From positions 18,214,580 through 18,278,579 of the forward strand of contig CM022945.1 of the NCBI GenBank assembly GCA_012931725.1: a stretch of DNA of 64,000 nt, read 5' to 3'. Position 1 is the stretch's first letter. Every line of letters begins with the position of its first letter. A program made the position numbers and the translations under genes. Positions 1 through 11,087 of the stretch are shown one piece after another. The DNA is from Litsea cubeba. Its lineage: Eukaryota > Streptophyta > Magnoliopsida > Laurales > Lauraceae. Below the pieces are notes generated by a model. That model made no database searches, was not told where the DNA came from, and saw only the letters and a program-made list of their open reading frames with translations.

Positions 1-244
1 GGTTATATTGTCATTTTAAGATATATATATGCCTTTATCGGCGATCATATGGCCGCCGCCAAAATCATTATTTTTTTTTTTTACAAATATCAGCCCACGT
101 GAAGCGCAGAAATACCTACCAAATCTTCATAATCTACCAATCCTCACCACAACTTAGAAAAATACAAAAAATTATCAATGGCCGAGAATAGTTAATACAT
201 CCAACCCATTTTGATATATATATATATATTTTAAAGAATACTGC

Positions 245-1400
245 TTAAAAAAATATATTTTTATCGGCGGCCGTTTTTACTATTGTCGGTGGCCAACGGC
301 CCTCACTAAAAATTTCTTTTGTCGTCTTACCACCCCACGGATTTCTTTTACCGGCGGTTAGCGCCACTGCAAGAAAAAACATACTGGCGGATGTATATTG
401 TCGCCAAGCGACAACCACACTGACCGACACTAATTGTTTTACCGGCGGCCAATAGCACTTTTACCGGCGGAGTAAAAGAGACAAAGAAGAGGAACGATGG
501 TGGCGATCGCTCGTGGGTGGCTGGTGTGGGCGGAAGCTGTAGCAGGAGGCAGGACCTCCAACTCTCTTTCTTTCCTTTTTTTTTTGTTTGTTGCTCTTTC
601 TTTCTCCTTTGCTGGGTAGATATGGTTCTTCTTTTTCCTTTTTCTCATGTGTTAGTTTACAATTCCTGTTTATGTGCAAGATTTTCCTGCAATCTCAAGA
701 TACGGGCATATTCGAGATTCCTATAAATTGAGGGTCATGGTAACAATGTTCCCTTTCGATCCAGAAGTCAAAGAAGTCATCTCTTCGAGAGGAGGGATAA
801 AACCTCCAGCATCTCCATTAGCTAGCATCTCCATTAGCTAGGGGTGAAGAAGGGAGCTTTAGCAGCTCGATTCCTCCCAACCATTATCACCCACTTCTTA
901 ACCTAATAACATCCTTCCTCCTGACCTGGAACACTATACGGAAGGGGAGACTATCGGTAACCTCCCTCTTTCTCAACCCTCTTATTAACCCGGAGCCTCA
1001 GGGCGAAGTCGAGCCATAACAAAGACCCTCCATTGTCATATCGGGTGAGAATGTTAACGAAAATGCCGAGTAGTGTATGCGGGATCCTCTTAGGTTCTAT
1101 ATCCACTTCATTTTTTGAGTTATTTATCTGTTATTCGATACCTTTAATCTTTCTTATGTGGCTATTGTTGTTATGGTTATCTACTTGATTGTAGTTGTCT
1201 TTTTCAACATACTAGCATGCATTTATCCTGAACATCTCACTCGACGTGAGATGCTGGTTGATCATACACTCCTTATTATGTTGCTACGAGAAATGAATCT
1301 GCCCGACCTCATTCAGCAGCTGCTCAACCCCATGAACCGAAAGTAGCTCAGGAACCTCTGCAGCCACATGGACCGGTTGTGGTCAGCAACCCCGTGGGCC
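245..1400 (+). repeat. Left arm of large inverted repeat
   Basis: Reverse complement of roughly 1800-2990, with scattered substitutions and indels. Landmarks shared by both arms are the GCGGCGG-rich outer part, a TCTTTC-rich tract (560-610 here), and a TATA-like CCTATAAATTGAGGG block (720-735 here, complementary near 2465-2476). Confidence 0.75.
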
Positions 1401-1679
1401 GACAAGGGCCTAGGAACGTCAGTAGCTCCATGGATTGACAGGAGCCTAGGAAATTGTGTAGTTCCCTAGACGAACAGGGGCCAGGAGCGTTCACAGTGAC
1501 AAGGTTTGACACGGGCTCATGAACGTAATCAGCCCCATGGAGATGAGCAGCAAAGAGATGCAGGGTCTAAAGGACATGGCTTAGGAGGCTCTGGCACGTA
1601 AGCCCTCGTCCCTTAGGCCTTGCATCTCCCATGCTCCTTTCCATGGGGCTGAGCACGTTCATGAGCCATGTCGATCTAT

Positions 1680-1905
1680 GCCGCCGCGGACGCTCTAGGG
1701 CCTCTGTCCATCCAGGGAACTGCCCAAGTTCCTGCGCCCCTGTCTGTCCATGGGGCTGCGACGTTCCTGGGCCCTTGTCGGTCCATGGGGCTGCTGACAT
1801 CCTTGGGCCCTTGTCGGTCCACGGGGCTGGTCAGGTGCCGATCTCATGGACCTGCGGACGTTCTTGAGCCACTTCCGGTCCATGGGGTTGGGCATGAGCT
1901 CCATG
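1680..1905 (+). repeat. GC-rich minisatellite, about 45-50 bp units
   Basis: Imperfect tandem units built around TTCCTGGGCCCTTGTCGGTC and CCATGGGGCTG, at the core of the palindrome. Related units in inverted orientation lie at 1365-1570, and a further direct block lies at 3615-3770. The units keep long frames open by composition, but there is no protein-like conservation. Confidence 0.7.
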
Positions 1906-2990
1906 GCGCTGGGCTAAAGATTCATTTCTTTAGCAACATAAATATGGAGTGTATGATGTATCCAACATCTCATGTTGAGTAGGATGTCCTGGGTAAATGC
2001 ATGCTAGTATAGTGGGAAAGGCAACTACAATCAAGTAAATAATTATAACAACAATAGCCACATAAGGAAGATGAAAGGTATCGGCTAACATATAAATAAC
2101 AACTCCAAAAATGAAGTAGATATAGAATCTGAGAGGGTCCCGCATACACTCCTCGACATTTTCATTTATATTCTCTCTCAATATGACAGTGGAGGGCCTT
2201 GATGTGGCTTGACTTCGCCTTGAGGCTCGTCCTGGTTAATAGGTGGGGGTGAGAAAGAGGGAAGTTACCGATAGCCTCATTTTCCGTAGAGCGTTCCCGA
2301 TTAGGAGGAAGGGTGTTACCGAGGGAACATGTGCAGGGTTAAGGAGTAGTGGGTGATCAAGGAGGAATCGGGTTGCTAGAGCTCCCTTCCATTAGCTAGA
2401 GGTTTTCTCCCTCTTCTCGAAGAGATGACTTCTGGATCGAATCGGAACATTGTTACCATGGCCCTCAATTTATAGGAATCTCTAATGTGCCCATATCTTG
2501 AGATTGCAGGGAAATCTTGTACATAAACGAGAACTATAAATTGACACATGGGAAAAGGAAAAAAAAGAACCCTCCCTATCTACTCAACAGAGGAGAAAGA
2601 AGGGGCAACAAACAAGAAAGAAAAGAAAGAGAGTTGGAGGTCCCCACCGCCTCCTGCTACAGCTTTCGCCTGCAACAGCCACCCACGAGCCATCGCCAAC
2701 ATCGTTCCTATTCTTTGTCTCTTTTACTCCCCGGACTAGAAGAAAAACTGCTTTTAGCTGGCCGCCGGTAAAAGTGCTATTGGCCGCCGCTTGGCCAATA
2801 TGCTATTGGCCGCCTATTGGGTGGGTAAAGGTTTTAGCGGCGGCCAATATATTTTTTCTTGCGGCGACCCTAACCGCCGGTAAAAGAAATTCGTGGGCTG
2901 GTAAGACGACGAAAGAAATTTTTAGTGGGGGCCATTGGCCGCTGGCAATAATAGAAATGGCCGTCGGTAAAACCATTTTTTTTTAGCGGC
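1800..2990 (-). repeat. Right arm of large inverted repeat
   Basis: Inverted copy of the left arm. It ends in the GCGGCGG/TTTTA-rich segment at 2750-3000. Open frames within it mirror those of the left arm and show no domain I recognise. Confidence 0.75.
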
Positions 2991-3039
2991 GGTCACAAAG
3001 CCTAGCTTTTGCCGTCGCTAAAACTAGTATTTAAAAAAA

Positions 3040-3260
3040 AAATTACGCTTTTATCGACGATCATATGGCCGCTGCGAAAATTAGTATTTTTTTTTTACAA
3101 ATATCAGCCCACGTGAAGCACAAAAATACCTACCAACGTCTTCATGATCTACCAATCCTCATCACAACTTAGATAAATACAAAAACAATAACAATAGCAT
3201 TAACAGAGAAAAATTATCACTCGCCAGGGCTAGTTAATACATCCAACCCATTTTGATCTA
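3040..3260 (+). repeat. Direct repeat of window start
   Basis: Matches about 30-235 in the same orientation, including the ATCAGCCCACGTGAAGC and TTAATACATCCAACCCATTT landmarks. It lies just outside the right arm, as the 1-235 copy lies outside the left arm. Confidence 0.75.
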
Positions 3261-3589
3261 TCTTAACATGACATTATAACCCAAAATCCCTCTTCAATAA
3301 TACTATTGACCAAAGAAAAATAGAGAACCATTATCATTAACCCATTTATTCTTGATAGATCAAGAGAGAGGCATGAGAAGGACCCTCACAATCTATGTAC
3401 CGCAAATAGTAGAAAAAGAGAGGGAGAACCTGGACAAAAAAAAAAAGAAAAAAAGAAAAAGAAAAAACACAACTCACAAACAGCTCATGTGATATGTATG
3501 TATGTATCATAATGAGTAGACTTATTCAGAAAATTCCCAATCAAGCTTGGAGTGGCTGGAAGAGCTTGATGTAGCTGGTTTGGTATCAA

Positions 3590-3955
3590 AGGAGGATGAC
3601 CATTTCGCCGTCATATTGGGCCGCTAACGTTCCTGGGCCTCTGTCAGTCCATGCTGCTGCTGACGTTCTTGGGCCCTTGTCGGGCCACGGGGCTGGGCAG
3701 GTGCCGGTCCATGGGCCTACGAACGTTCCTGAGCCACTTTCGGTCCATGGGGTTGGGCAGGTGCTCCATGGCGTTTGGCTGAAGATTCATTTCTTAGGGA
3801 GTGTGATGCAACGAGCATCTCACGTCGAGTACGATGTCCTGGGTAAATGCATGCTAATACAGTAAGAAAGGCAACCACAATAGAGTAGATAATCATAACA
3901 ACGATAGCCACAAAAGGAAGGTGAAAGGTATCGGCTAACAGATAAATAACAGCTC
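3590..3955 (+). repeat. Third partial copy of the inner repeat
   Basis: Direct copy of the 1760-2110 segment: minisatellite units, then a shared stretch containing AAATGCATGCTA and AAAGGTATCGGCTAACA. It stops near 3955. Confidence 0.7.
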
Positions 3956-4005
3956 TCTCCGTTCCTATTTCTCATTGTGGGGGAAGCATTTAGCTTGCAG
4001 CAGCA

Positions 4006-4214
4006 GTGGGGAGACTTATTCAAGGCTTCGTTCCTATTCCAAATTCCCTAGTGATCTCTCATCTTCAATTTGGAGATGACACAATTTTTTTTTGCAACGC
4101 CAACGAAGACCAGGTAAAGAATGTCAAGGCCATTCTATTGTGTTACGAAACCATGTTGGGTTTAAAGGTGGATTTTCACAAAAGCCAATTGCTTGGAGTG
4201 AGGGTGGTTACGAA
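4006..4214 (+). pseudogene. LINE reverse transcriptase fragment
   Basis: Short piece of a plant L1-type non-LTR reverse transcriptase. The frame reads SHLQFGDDTIFFCNA, then a stretch ending GLKVDFHKSQLLGVRV. This matches the catalytic palm (the FADD box and the following helix with the conserved K-S-x-x-x-G-V) of plant LINE ORF2 proteins. The FADD box reads FGDD here. Neither flank continues the protein, so it is a truncated remnant. It joins directly to isopentenyltransferase-derived sequence at about 4215. Confidence 0.75.
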
Positions 4215-4540
4215 GCCTCCGCTGAATTCCGTTACAGCGGTTGCTTTATCTGGGTCGATGTAGATTCCTCATAAACCACCCTCCTTGCCGAATCCTCCTC
4301 CAATCTCCCCCTCCTTTTGACGCACTTGAAATATTGCTCGAACTTCGGCACGCCAATCACCTTCCTTATCCCGACACGACACGAGTTGGCCGTGTCGCCC
4401 GAGCTGTTGAAATGGGGCAGTTCCTCGAACATGCCCTACTCGAGCATTTCGTCCACCTAGCGAGAGTGGTTCTCGTCCTGCACCTCTCGCGTTACATCGA
4501 CCTAGATGAAGCAACGGCTGTAACGGAATTCAGCGGAGGC
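4215..4540. repeat. 48-bp inverted repeat in IPT pseudogene
   Basis: 4215-4262 is the near-perfect reverse complement of 4493-4540. Both arms encode the IPT segment around RYxxCFIWVDV, once on each strand. The loop of about 230 bases is the remaining 3' part of the IPT pseudogene. Confidence 0.8.
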
Positions 4541-4938
4541 CGAACAAAGGTCTGGGTCGTCCGCAACGTAATGGGCCGAGTCTAGGGCGTTGATGAAGGA
4601 GCTGGACCCACCAACGACGGGCGTCAATTTGTCGCGTTTGTGGATTTTTGAGATTCAACGGTGAGATCTCGATGCTGGGGTCGAACTCAAAAGAGATGGT
4701 GGGCCACACCGCGACGATCCTGCATTGGGACCTTCTTGGTGGTGATGTCGAGGCCTTGATGGGGTTGGATTTTGTCTGCATTGGGACCTTCTTGGTGGTG
4801 ATGTCGAGGCCATGTCGAGGCCTTTATGGAGTTGGATTTTGTCTGCAGTGATGATTTTGGAGGGGAATCGAGTTGCTATGTCAATAGCGAGTCTGGTTTT
4901 TCCACTGCCTGTGTCCCGCCTCCAAAATTGAAACAAGG
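4215..4938 (-). pseudogene. Adenylate isopentenyltransferase (IPT) pseudogene
   Basis: Broken copy of a plant IPT gene; the family transfers an isopentenyl group to adenine nucleotides in cytokinin synthesis. On the minus strand from about 4936 the frames show the P-loop region TGSGKTRLAIDIATRFPSKI, then IQLHKGLD, then (other frame, about 4750-4690) GLDITTKKVPMQDRRGVAHH. Further on come RYSRCFI-stop-VDV, VDEMLE and GMFEELPHF, then IRKVIGVPKFEQYF near 4360-4320. These segments fall in the IPT family order. Several frameshifts and stops and a tandem duplication (4742-4850) prevent translation. The 5' part is lost or displaced by the element starting at 4947. Confidence 0.75.
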
Positions 4939-4946
4939 GTTATGCG

Positions 4947-5895
4947 TAGGCCTGTCAATGGGAAGCGTTGAAATGGGTAGAAAGCTCGGCCCGTCCCGTC
5001 CCAAGCCCAAAAATATAGGGCTTTTAAAAAATTTTGAGTCCAGTGGGCTGGGCTTGGACAATACATTTTAAAGCCCGGCCAAAATGGGACTGGGACTGGG
5101 ACTGGGTAGAAACAACCCATCCCGTTCACGTTTAGGCCGGGCTCGGCCCGCTGCAAAGTCATTTAATAATAATTATTTATATTTTACGGTTCGTGCCCAA
5201 GATTGGTTTAGTCATGACAAAACTAGTGGTGATTGTTTAGACAATGATGGGAATGCACTAACATATATTTTAGACATATTAAAAGAAAAATGATTTTTGT
5301 TGATTTCTTTTTTACATGACCCATATAGAATACTCATTCTCATTCATTTTATTGATTTTCTACTTTCACCGGCAAAAAAAAAAAGAAGTTTTCAGCTGAT
5401 CCTACATTACTTTAACTTGAGTCATATAGGATACTTGTTCTTATTCATTTCTATTTGATTTTCTACTTTCACTGGCAAATAAATAAATAAATAAATAAAA
5501 TTTTTACCGTTCCTACGTTACTTGACCCATATAGCCTATAGGATACTCATTCATTTCTATTGATTTCCTACTGTCACCGGCAAAAAAAAAAAAAAAAATT
5601 TTAACTCCGCCATGTTGCTTGTTGCATTGCATTACCGGTCCCAAGCTCGGAAAAAAGGAGGAGGGTTTAAAGTTCGGTTCACACCGGGTGTCTGGTGACA
5701 GTAGGAATGATTAGAGAATGTTTTGCTTATGTCTAGGATGACCCTGTCTCAGCCCGGGCCCATATGGGTCGAGATTTGATGTAGGCCCGTTCAATTTAGG
5801 GCTGGGATTGGGCAACACCTGGCAGGCCCGTTCTATTTTCGGGATGAGATTGGATAACCCAAATCCAGGTCCGGTCCGTCCCATTGACAAGCCTA
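4947..5895. mobile_element. Non-autonomous hAT-like element, 949 bp
   Basis: Terminal inverted repeats TAGGCCTGTCAATGGG (4947) and CCCATTGACAAGCCTA (ending 5895) are flanked by 8-bp target duplications GTTATGCG (4939-4946) and GTTATTCG (5896-5903), one mismatch apart. An 8-bp duplication with TAGG-type ends fits the hAT superfamily. The interior holds about three tandem units of roughly 110 bp (5300-5600), each with CCCATATAG-like and CTTTCACCGGCAAA-like landmarks. No transposase is present. Confidence 0.75.
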
Positions 5896-6298
5896 GTTAT
5901 TCGTGAGATTAGGGCCAATTAAAATTCTTCCAACACTAATCAAATGCGCAACCTGGCCCCAATCATGTCCCATAGGATCGAAGTTCGCAGTGAGGTATAA
6001 ATATTTCCTCGATAACCAGAAAACACAGCGGAACATCATATTAAACAAGTGGTATAATATAACATTTCTAAATATGCGCATCTTTCTTTTCTATAGTTTA
6101 AGGTTAGCAAAAGATAAAAAAAAGTATATTAATTAATGGCTTCTATCAAAACCTAAGCCAAAAGAGAATAAATATGAACTAACCAAAGTATGAAGGCACT
6201 CGTGTGCTTGTCACGACGACAATACAGTTTAGCACTCCATGTGGTGGGTCCATCTGATGCTCTTCATCATCATGGAGGGACTCCCATGATGGAGCCTT
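5896..6298. other. Intergenic, nothing recognised
   Basis: AT-rich sequence between the hAT-like element and the tandem array. I see no gene or repeat signature. Confidence 0.5.
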
Positions 6299-9200
6299 GT
6301 AGATTTAAACAGACTCCAGCAGCTTCTTGACCATGGAAGTTTCATAGAAAGTTGAAAAAACCGAGAGAAATGGGAGAGAGAGACTGTGTGAAGTAATTGA
6401 GATGGATACAAGAGACCCACAACAAAAAAACAGAGATTAGGGGTCTTGATTCTGGGTGGGGAGTGACTTTTTGGCTTTGGGGTCTTTTTCTTCTGATGCC
6501 TTTTGGGTAGAGAGAGAGAAAGAGAGTACATATAAGAAGTGGAGACTGCATAGGGCAGTTTGTAGGCCAATTGTCTGTTGTCTCAGGAATTCCTTTTTCA
6601 GGGAATGGGAATGAGAATGGCATTCGCCTTTTAACAATGCCCCGAGTCCATTACAAATTTTTGTAGCTCCCCTGCATCTCTGGTTTTGATTGGTCTCCAT
6701 TCCTTCACATATAATCATTCATTTACCCTCATGCGTTCCTTCACATATAATCATTCATTTACCCTCATGCGCCTTCCTCCGCTTTTAATACTTACTCGCA
6801 ACACACTTTACTAGACTAGTTGTGCTTGTGTCTCCCTGATATAAATTACTTGGGAGGTCTCAACTTCTGATGTATGAATCACTATATCCTAATGGTCTTG
6901 ATGATGCCTCTCTCCACCTGGCGCCCAATTGGCATACCAAATCAGATATTGTTTCCACTCTGGGCCACCTGTTTAGATGGGCAAAATCAGTGGAACAGGG
7001 GAAGAGGGGAGAATAGTTTTCAGGTGTTTCATTTGTCCTTTGTGTGTTTGAATTGAATATGGAATTGGGAGTTGGGACAGACTAGTCAGCAAGAGGTAAA
7101 GGGCTCCTCATTTTAAGGGTGGGGTGCTTGTTCCTGTTTGTTTGATGGAAAAAAAAATAGGCAAAAATTGCAGTCATTTGGTGATTTGATTGTAAAATGT
7201 GAAGTACCTTTTCAATATTTAAACATATGTAGGTTGATGGAGGGTGCAATTCACGTGGAGAAGGAAAAGGGAGAGGTGGGGTAGGGGCTGTCACTGGACC
7301 TAGGATCAGCTCGTGTCTTGTGATTGAGAATTCGATCTGTCCAGCAGGTTCAAAGGCCAGGCCCACAGCCCTGTAGATTTAAACAGACTCCAGCAGCTTC
7401 TTGACCATGGAAGTTTCATAGAAAGTTGAAAAAACCGAGAGAAATGGGAGAGAGAGACTGTGTGAAGTAATTGAGATGGATACAAGAGACCCACAACAAA
7501 AAAACAGAGATTAGGGGTCTTGATTCTGGGTGGGGAGTGACTTTTTGGCTTTGGGGTCTTTTTGCTTGGTAGAGAGAGAGAAAGAGAGTACATATAAGAA
7601 GTGGAGACTGCATAGGGCAGTTTGTAGGCCAATTGTCTGTTGTCTCAGGAATTCCTTTTTCAGGGAATGGGAATGAGAATGGCATTCGCCTTTTAACAAT
7701 GCCCCGAGTCCATTACAAATTTTTGTAGCTCCCCTGCATCTCTGGTTTTGATTGGTCTCCATTCCTTCACATATAATCATTCATTTACCCTCATGCGTTC
7801 CTTCACATATAATCATTCATTTACCCTCATGCGCCTTCCTCCGCTTTTAATACTTACTCGCAACACACTTTACTAGACTAGTTGTGCTTGTGTCTCCCTG
7901 ATATAAATTACTTGGGAGGTCTCAACTTCTGATGTATGAATCACTATATCCTAATGGTCTTGATGATGCCTCTCTCCACCTGGCGCCCAATTGGCATACC
8001 AAATCAGATATTGTTTCCACTCTGGGCCACCTGTTTAGATGGGCAAAATCAGTGGAACAGGGGAAGAGGGGAGAATAGTTTTCAGGTGTTTCATTTGTCC
8101 TTTGTGTGTTTGAATTGAATATGGAATTGGGAGTTGGGACAGACTAGTCAGCAAGAGGTAAAGGGCTCCTCATTTTAAGGGTGGGGTGCTTGTTCCTGTT
8201 TGTTTGATGGAAAAAAAAATAGGCAAAAATTGCAGTCATTTGGTGATTTGATTGTAAAATGTGAAGTACCTTTTCAATATTTAAACATATGTAGGTTGAT
8301 GGAGGGTGCAATTCACGTGGAGAAGGAAAAGGGAGAGGTGGGGTAGGGGCTGTCACTGGACCTAGGATCAGCTCGTGTCTTGTGATTGAGAATTCGATCT
8401 GTCCAGCAGGTTCAAAGGCCAGGCCCACAGCCCTGTAGATTTAAACAGACTCCAGCAGCTTCTTGACCATGGAAGTTTCATAGAAAGTTGAAAAAACCGA
8501 GAGAAATGGGAGAGAGAGACTGTGTGAAGTAATTGAGATGGATACAAGAGACCCACAACAAAAAAACAGAGATTAGGGGTCTTGATTCTGGGTGGGGAGT
8601 GACTTTTTGGCTTTGGGGTCTTTTCTTCTGATGCTTTGGGTAGAGAGAGAGAAAGAGAGTACATATAAGAAGTGGAGACTGCATAGGGCAGTTTGTAGGC
8701 CAATTGTCTGTTGTCTCAGGAATTCCTTTTTCAGGGAATGGGAATGAGAATGGCATTCGCCTTTTAACAATGCCCCGAGTCCATTACAAATTTTTGTAGC
8801 TCCCCTGCATCTCTGGTTTTGATTGGTCTCCATTCCTTCACATATAATCATTCATTTACCCTCATGCGTTCCTTCACATATAATCATTCATTTACCCTCA
8901 TGCGCCTTCCTCCGCTTTTAATACTTACTCGCAACACACTTTACTAGACTAGTTGTGCTTGTGTCTCCCTGATATAAATTACTTGGGAGGTCTCAACTTC
9001 TGATGTATGAATCACTATATCCTAATGGTCTTGATGATGCCTCTCTCCACCTGGCGCCCAATTGGCATACCAAATCAGATATTGTTTCCACTCTGGGCCA
9101 CCTGTTTAGATGGGCAAAATCAGTGGAACAGGGGAAGAGGGGAGAATAGTTTTCAGGTGTTTCATTTGTCCTTTGTGTGTTTGAATTGAATATGGAATTG

Positions 9201-10574
9201 GGAGTTGGGACAGACTAGTCAGCAAGAGGTAAAGGGCTCCTCATTTTAAGGGTGGGGTGCTTGTTCCTGTTTGTTTGATGGAAAAAAAAAATAGGCAAAA
9301 ATTGCAGTCATTTGGTGATTTGATTGTAAAATGTAAAGTACCTTTTCAATATTTAAACATATGTAGGTTGATGGAGGGTGCAATTCACGTGGAGAAGGAA
9401 AAGGGAGAGGTGGGGTAGGGGCTGTCACTGGACCTAGGATCAGCTCGTGTCTTGTGATTGAGAATTCGATCTGTCCAGCAGGTTCAAAGGCCAGGCCCAC
9501 AGCCCTGTAGATTTAAACAGACTCCAGCAGCTTCTTGACCATGGAAGTTTCATAGAAAGTTGAAAAAAACCGAGAGAAATGGGAGAGAGAGACTGTGTGA
9601 AGTAATTGAGATGGATACAAGAGACCCACAACAAAAAAACAGAGATTAGGGGTCTTGATTCTGGGTGGGGAGTGACTTTTTGGCTTTGGGGTCTTTTCTG
9701 ATGCTTGGGTAGAGAGAGAGAAAGAGAGTACATATAAGAAGTGGAGACTGCATAGGGCAGTTTGTAGGCCAATTGTCTGTTGTCTCAGGAATTCCTTTTT
9801 CAGGGAATGGGAATGAGAATGGCATTCGCCTTTTAACAATGCCCCGAGTCCATTACAAATTTTTGTAGCTCCCCTGCATCTCTGGTTTTGATTGGTCTCC
9901 ATTCCTTCACATATAATCATTCATTTACCCTCATGCGTTCCTTCACATATAATCATTCATTTACCCTCATGCGCCTTCCTCCGCTTTTAATACTTACTCG
10001 CAACACACTTTACTAGACTAGTTGTGCTTGTGTCTCCCTGATATAAATTACTTGGGAGGTCTCAACTTCTGATGTATGAATCACTATATCCTAATGGTCT
10101 TGATGATGCCTCTCTCCACCTGGCGCCCAATTGGCATACCAAATCAGATATTGTTTCCACTCTGGGCCACCTGTTTAGATGGGCAAAATCAGTGGAACAG
10201 GGGAAGAGGGGAGAATAGTTTTCAGGTGTTTCATTTGTCCTTTGTGTGTTTGAATTGAATATGGAATTGGGAGTTGGGACAGACTAGTCAGCAAGAGGTA
10301 AAGGGCTCCTCATTTTAAGGGTGGGGTGCTTGTTCCTGTTTGTTTGATGGAAAAAAAAATAGGCAAAAATTGCAGTCATTTGGTGATTTGATTGTAAAAT
10401 GTAAAGTACCTTTTCAATATTTAAACATATGTAGGTTGATGGAGGGTGCAATTCACGTGGAGAAGGAAAAGGGAGAGGTGGGGTAGGGGCTGTCACTGGA
10501 CCTAGGATCAGCTCGTGTCTTGTGATTGAGAATTCGATCTGTCCAGCAGGTTCAAAGGCCAGGCCCACAGCCCT
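6299..10574. repeat. Tandem array: four units of about 1.07 kb
   Basis: Units run 6299-7372 (1074), 7373-8434 (1062), 8435-9506 (1072) and 9507-10574 (1068), nearly identical. Each contains a doubled 36-bp motif (TTCCTTCACATATAATCATT onward; 6705-6775 in unit 1). Nearly all length differences fall at one site (6481-6510 in unit 1). Units 1-2 read TGTGAAGTACC where units 3-4 read TGTAAAGTACC. Read on the minus strand, each unit resembles a plant promoter and leader: a TATA-like TTATATG near 6530, a CT-rich tract, and several short ATG frames that end quickly. No conserved protein is found; open frames of 60-135 codons recur only because the unit recurs. Confidence 0.9.
6481..6540 (-). promoter_or_regulatory. 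Promoter-like TATA and CT-rich leader in each unit
   Basis: Read from about 6540 downward, TTATATG is followed by CTCTTTCTCTCTCTCTACC. This is the arrangement of a plant core promoter and pyrimidine-rich leader. It recurs in all four units at about +1062 to +1072 spacing. No supported coding sequence follows. Function is inferred from composition only. Confidence 0.3.
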
Positions 10575-10965
10575 AATTTCAGACCAAACAGATTTCATCG
10601 GGTCTGGGCCTGTTTGATTCTAGTTATAATAGATTTATATGTGTATGTGTATGTAGATAAGTAGATTGTATATGCAAAGTGAGAATTTTTCTACAATCAT
10701 GATTGGATATTTGAATCAGTTGCAATAGAATTGTATGGTTAATCTGCATATTTTTGCGACTGGAGCAATACCTATGGGTGTGAGCACACAACGGTAATCA
10801 TGACAGTTTTGGCAAGATGACTCAGGTTTGAGATTAAGCATTGTTTTAGTTACAGGCAGTCGTTGGGGACTTGGACATGAACGTGGTGCGATTTACTTAC
10901 AAACAAATGGATGGTTTAAAATTTTAATACAAACAAATGGCAATTGGGTCGTTTTGGACTGGCAG
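10575..10965. other. Intergenic, nothing recognised
   Basis: Unique AT-rich sequence between the 1.07-kb array and the RNase H-like remnant. Confidence 0.5.
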
Positions 10966-11087
10966 TGATGTCGCGCTAAATGCTATTAAAAGGTGTTGGC
11001 TGTCGAGCATCATCTTGTGTTTGGACGCGATAGAGGCGGTAAAGGCTATTAAAGGGGATTTTCACTCGCAGATTCATCTAATAATAA

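Larger units (their letters stand above)
1..3960. mobile_element. Palindromic CACTA-like repeat complex
   Basis: Non-coding block built from copies of one repeat. A left arm (about 245-1400) is repeated as reverse complement in a right arm (about 1800-2990), with the centre near 1600-1640. The first 235 bases recur in direct orientation at about 3040-3260, and the inner part of the right arm (about 1760-2110) recurs in direct orientation at about 3590-3950. The outer parts of the arms are full of GCGGCGG/CCGCCG motifs spaced by TTTTA or TTTTACC. CACTGCAAGAAAAAAC at 365 resembles the plant CACTA terminus CACTACAAGAAAA, and a degenerate counterpart lies near 2855-2876. GC-rich subterminal repeats of this kind are typical of plant CACTA (En/Spm) elements. 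No transposase is visible, so this is probably a non-autonomous or composite derivative. The left limit may lie outside the window. Confidence 0.55.

Noticed and set aside
1567..1982. Frames over the GC-rich minisatellite near the palindrome centre
   Set aside because: Frames on both strands follow the tandem unit and show no protein conservation.
6229..10598. Many frames of 60-135 codons in the 1.07-kb array
   Set aside because: They recur only because the unit recurs; each stops soon after the leader and none has recognisable homology.
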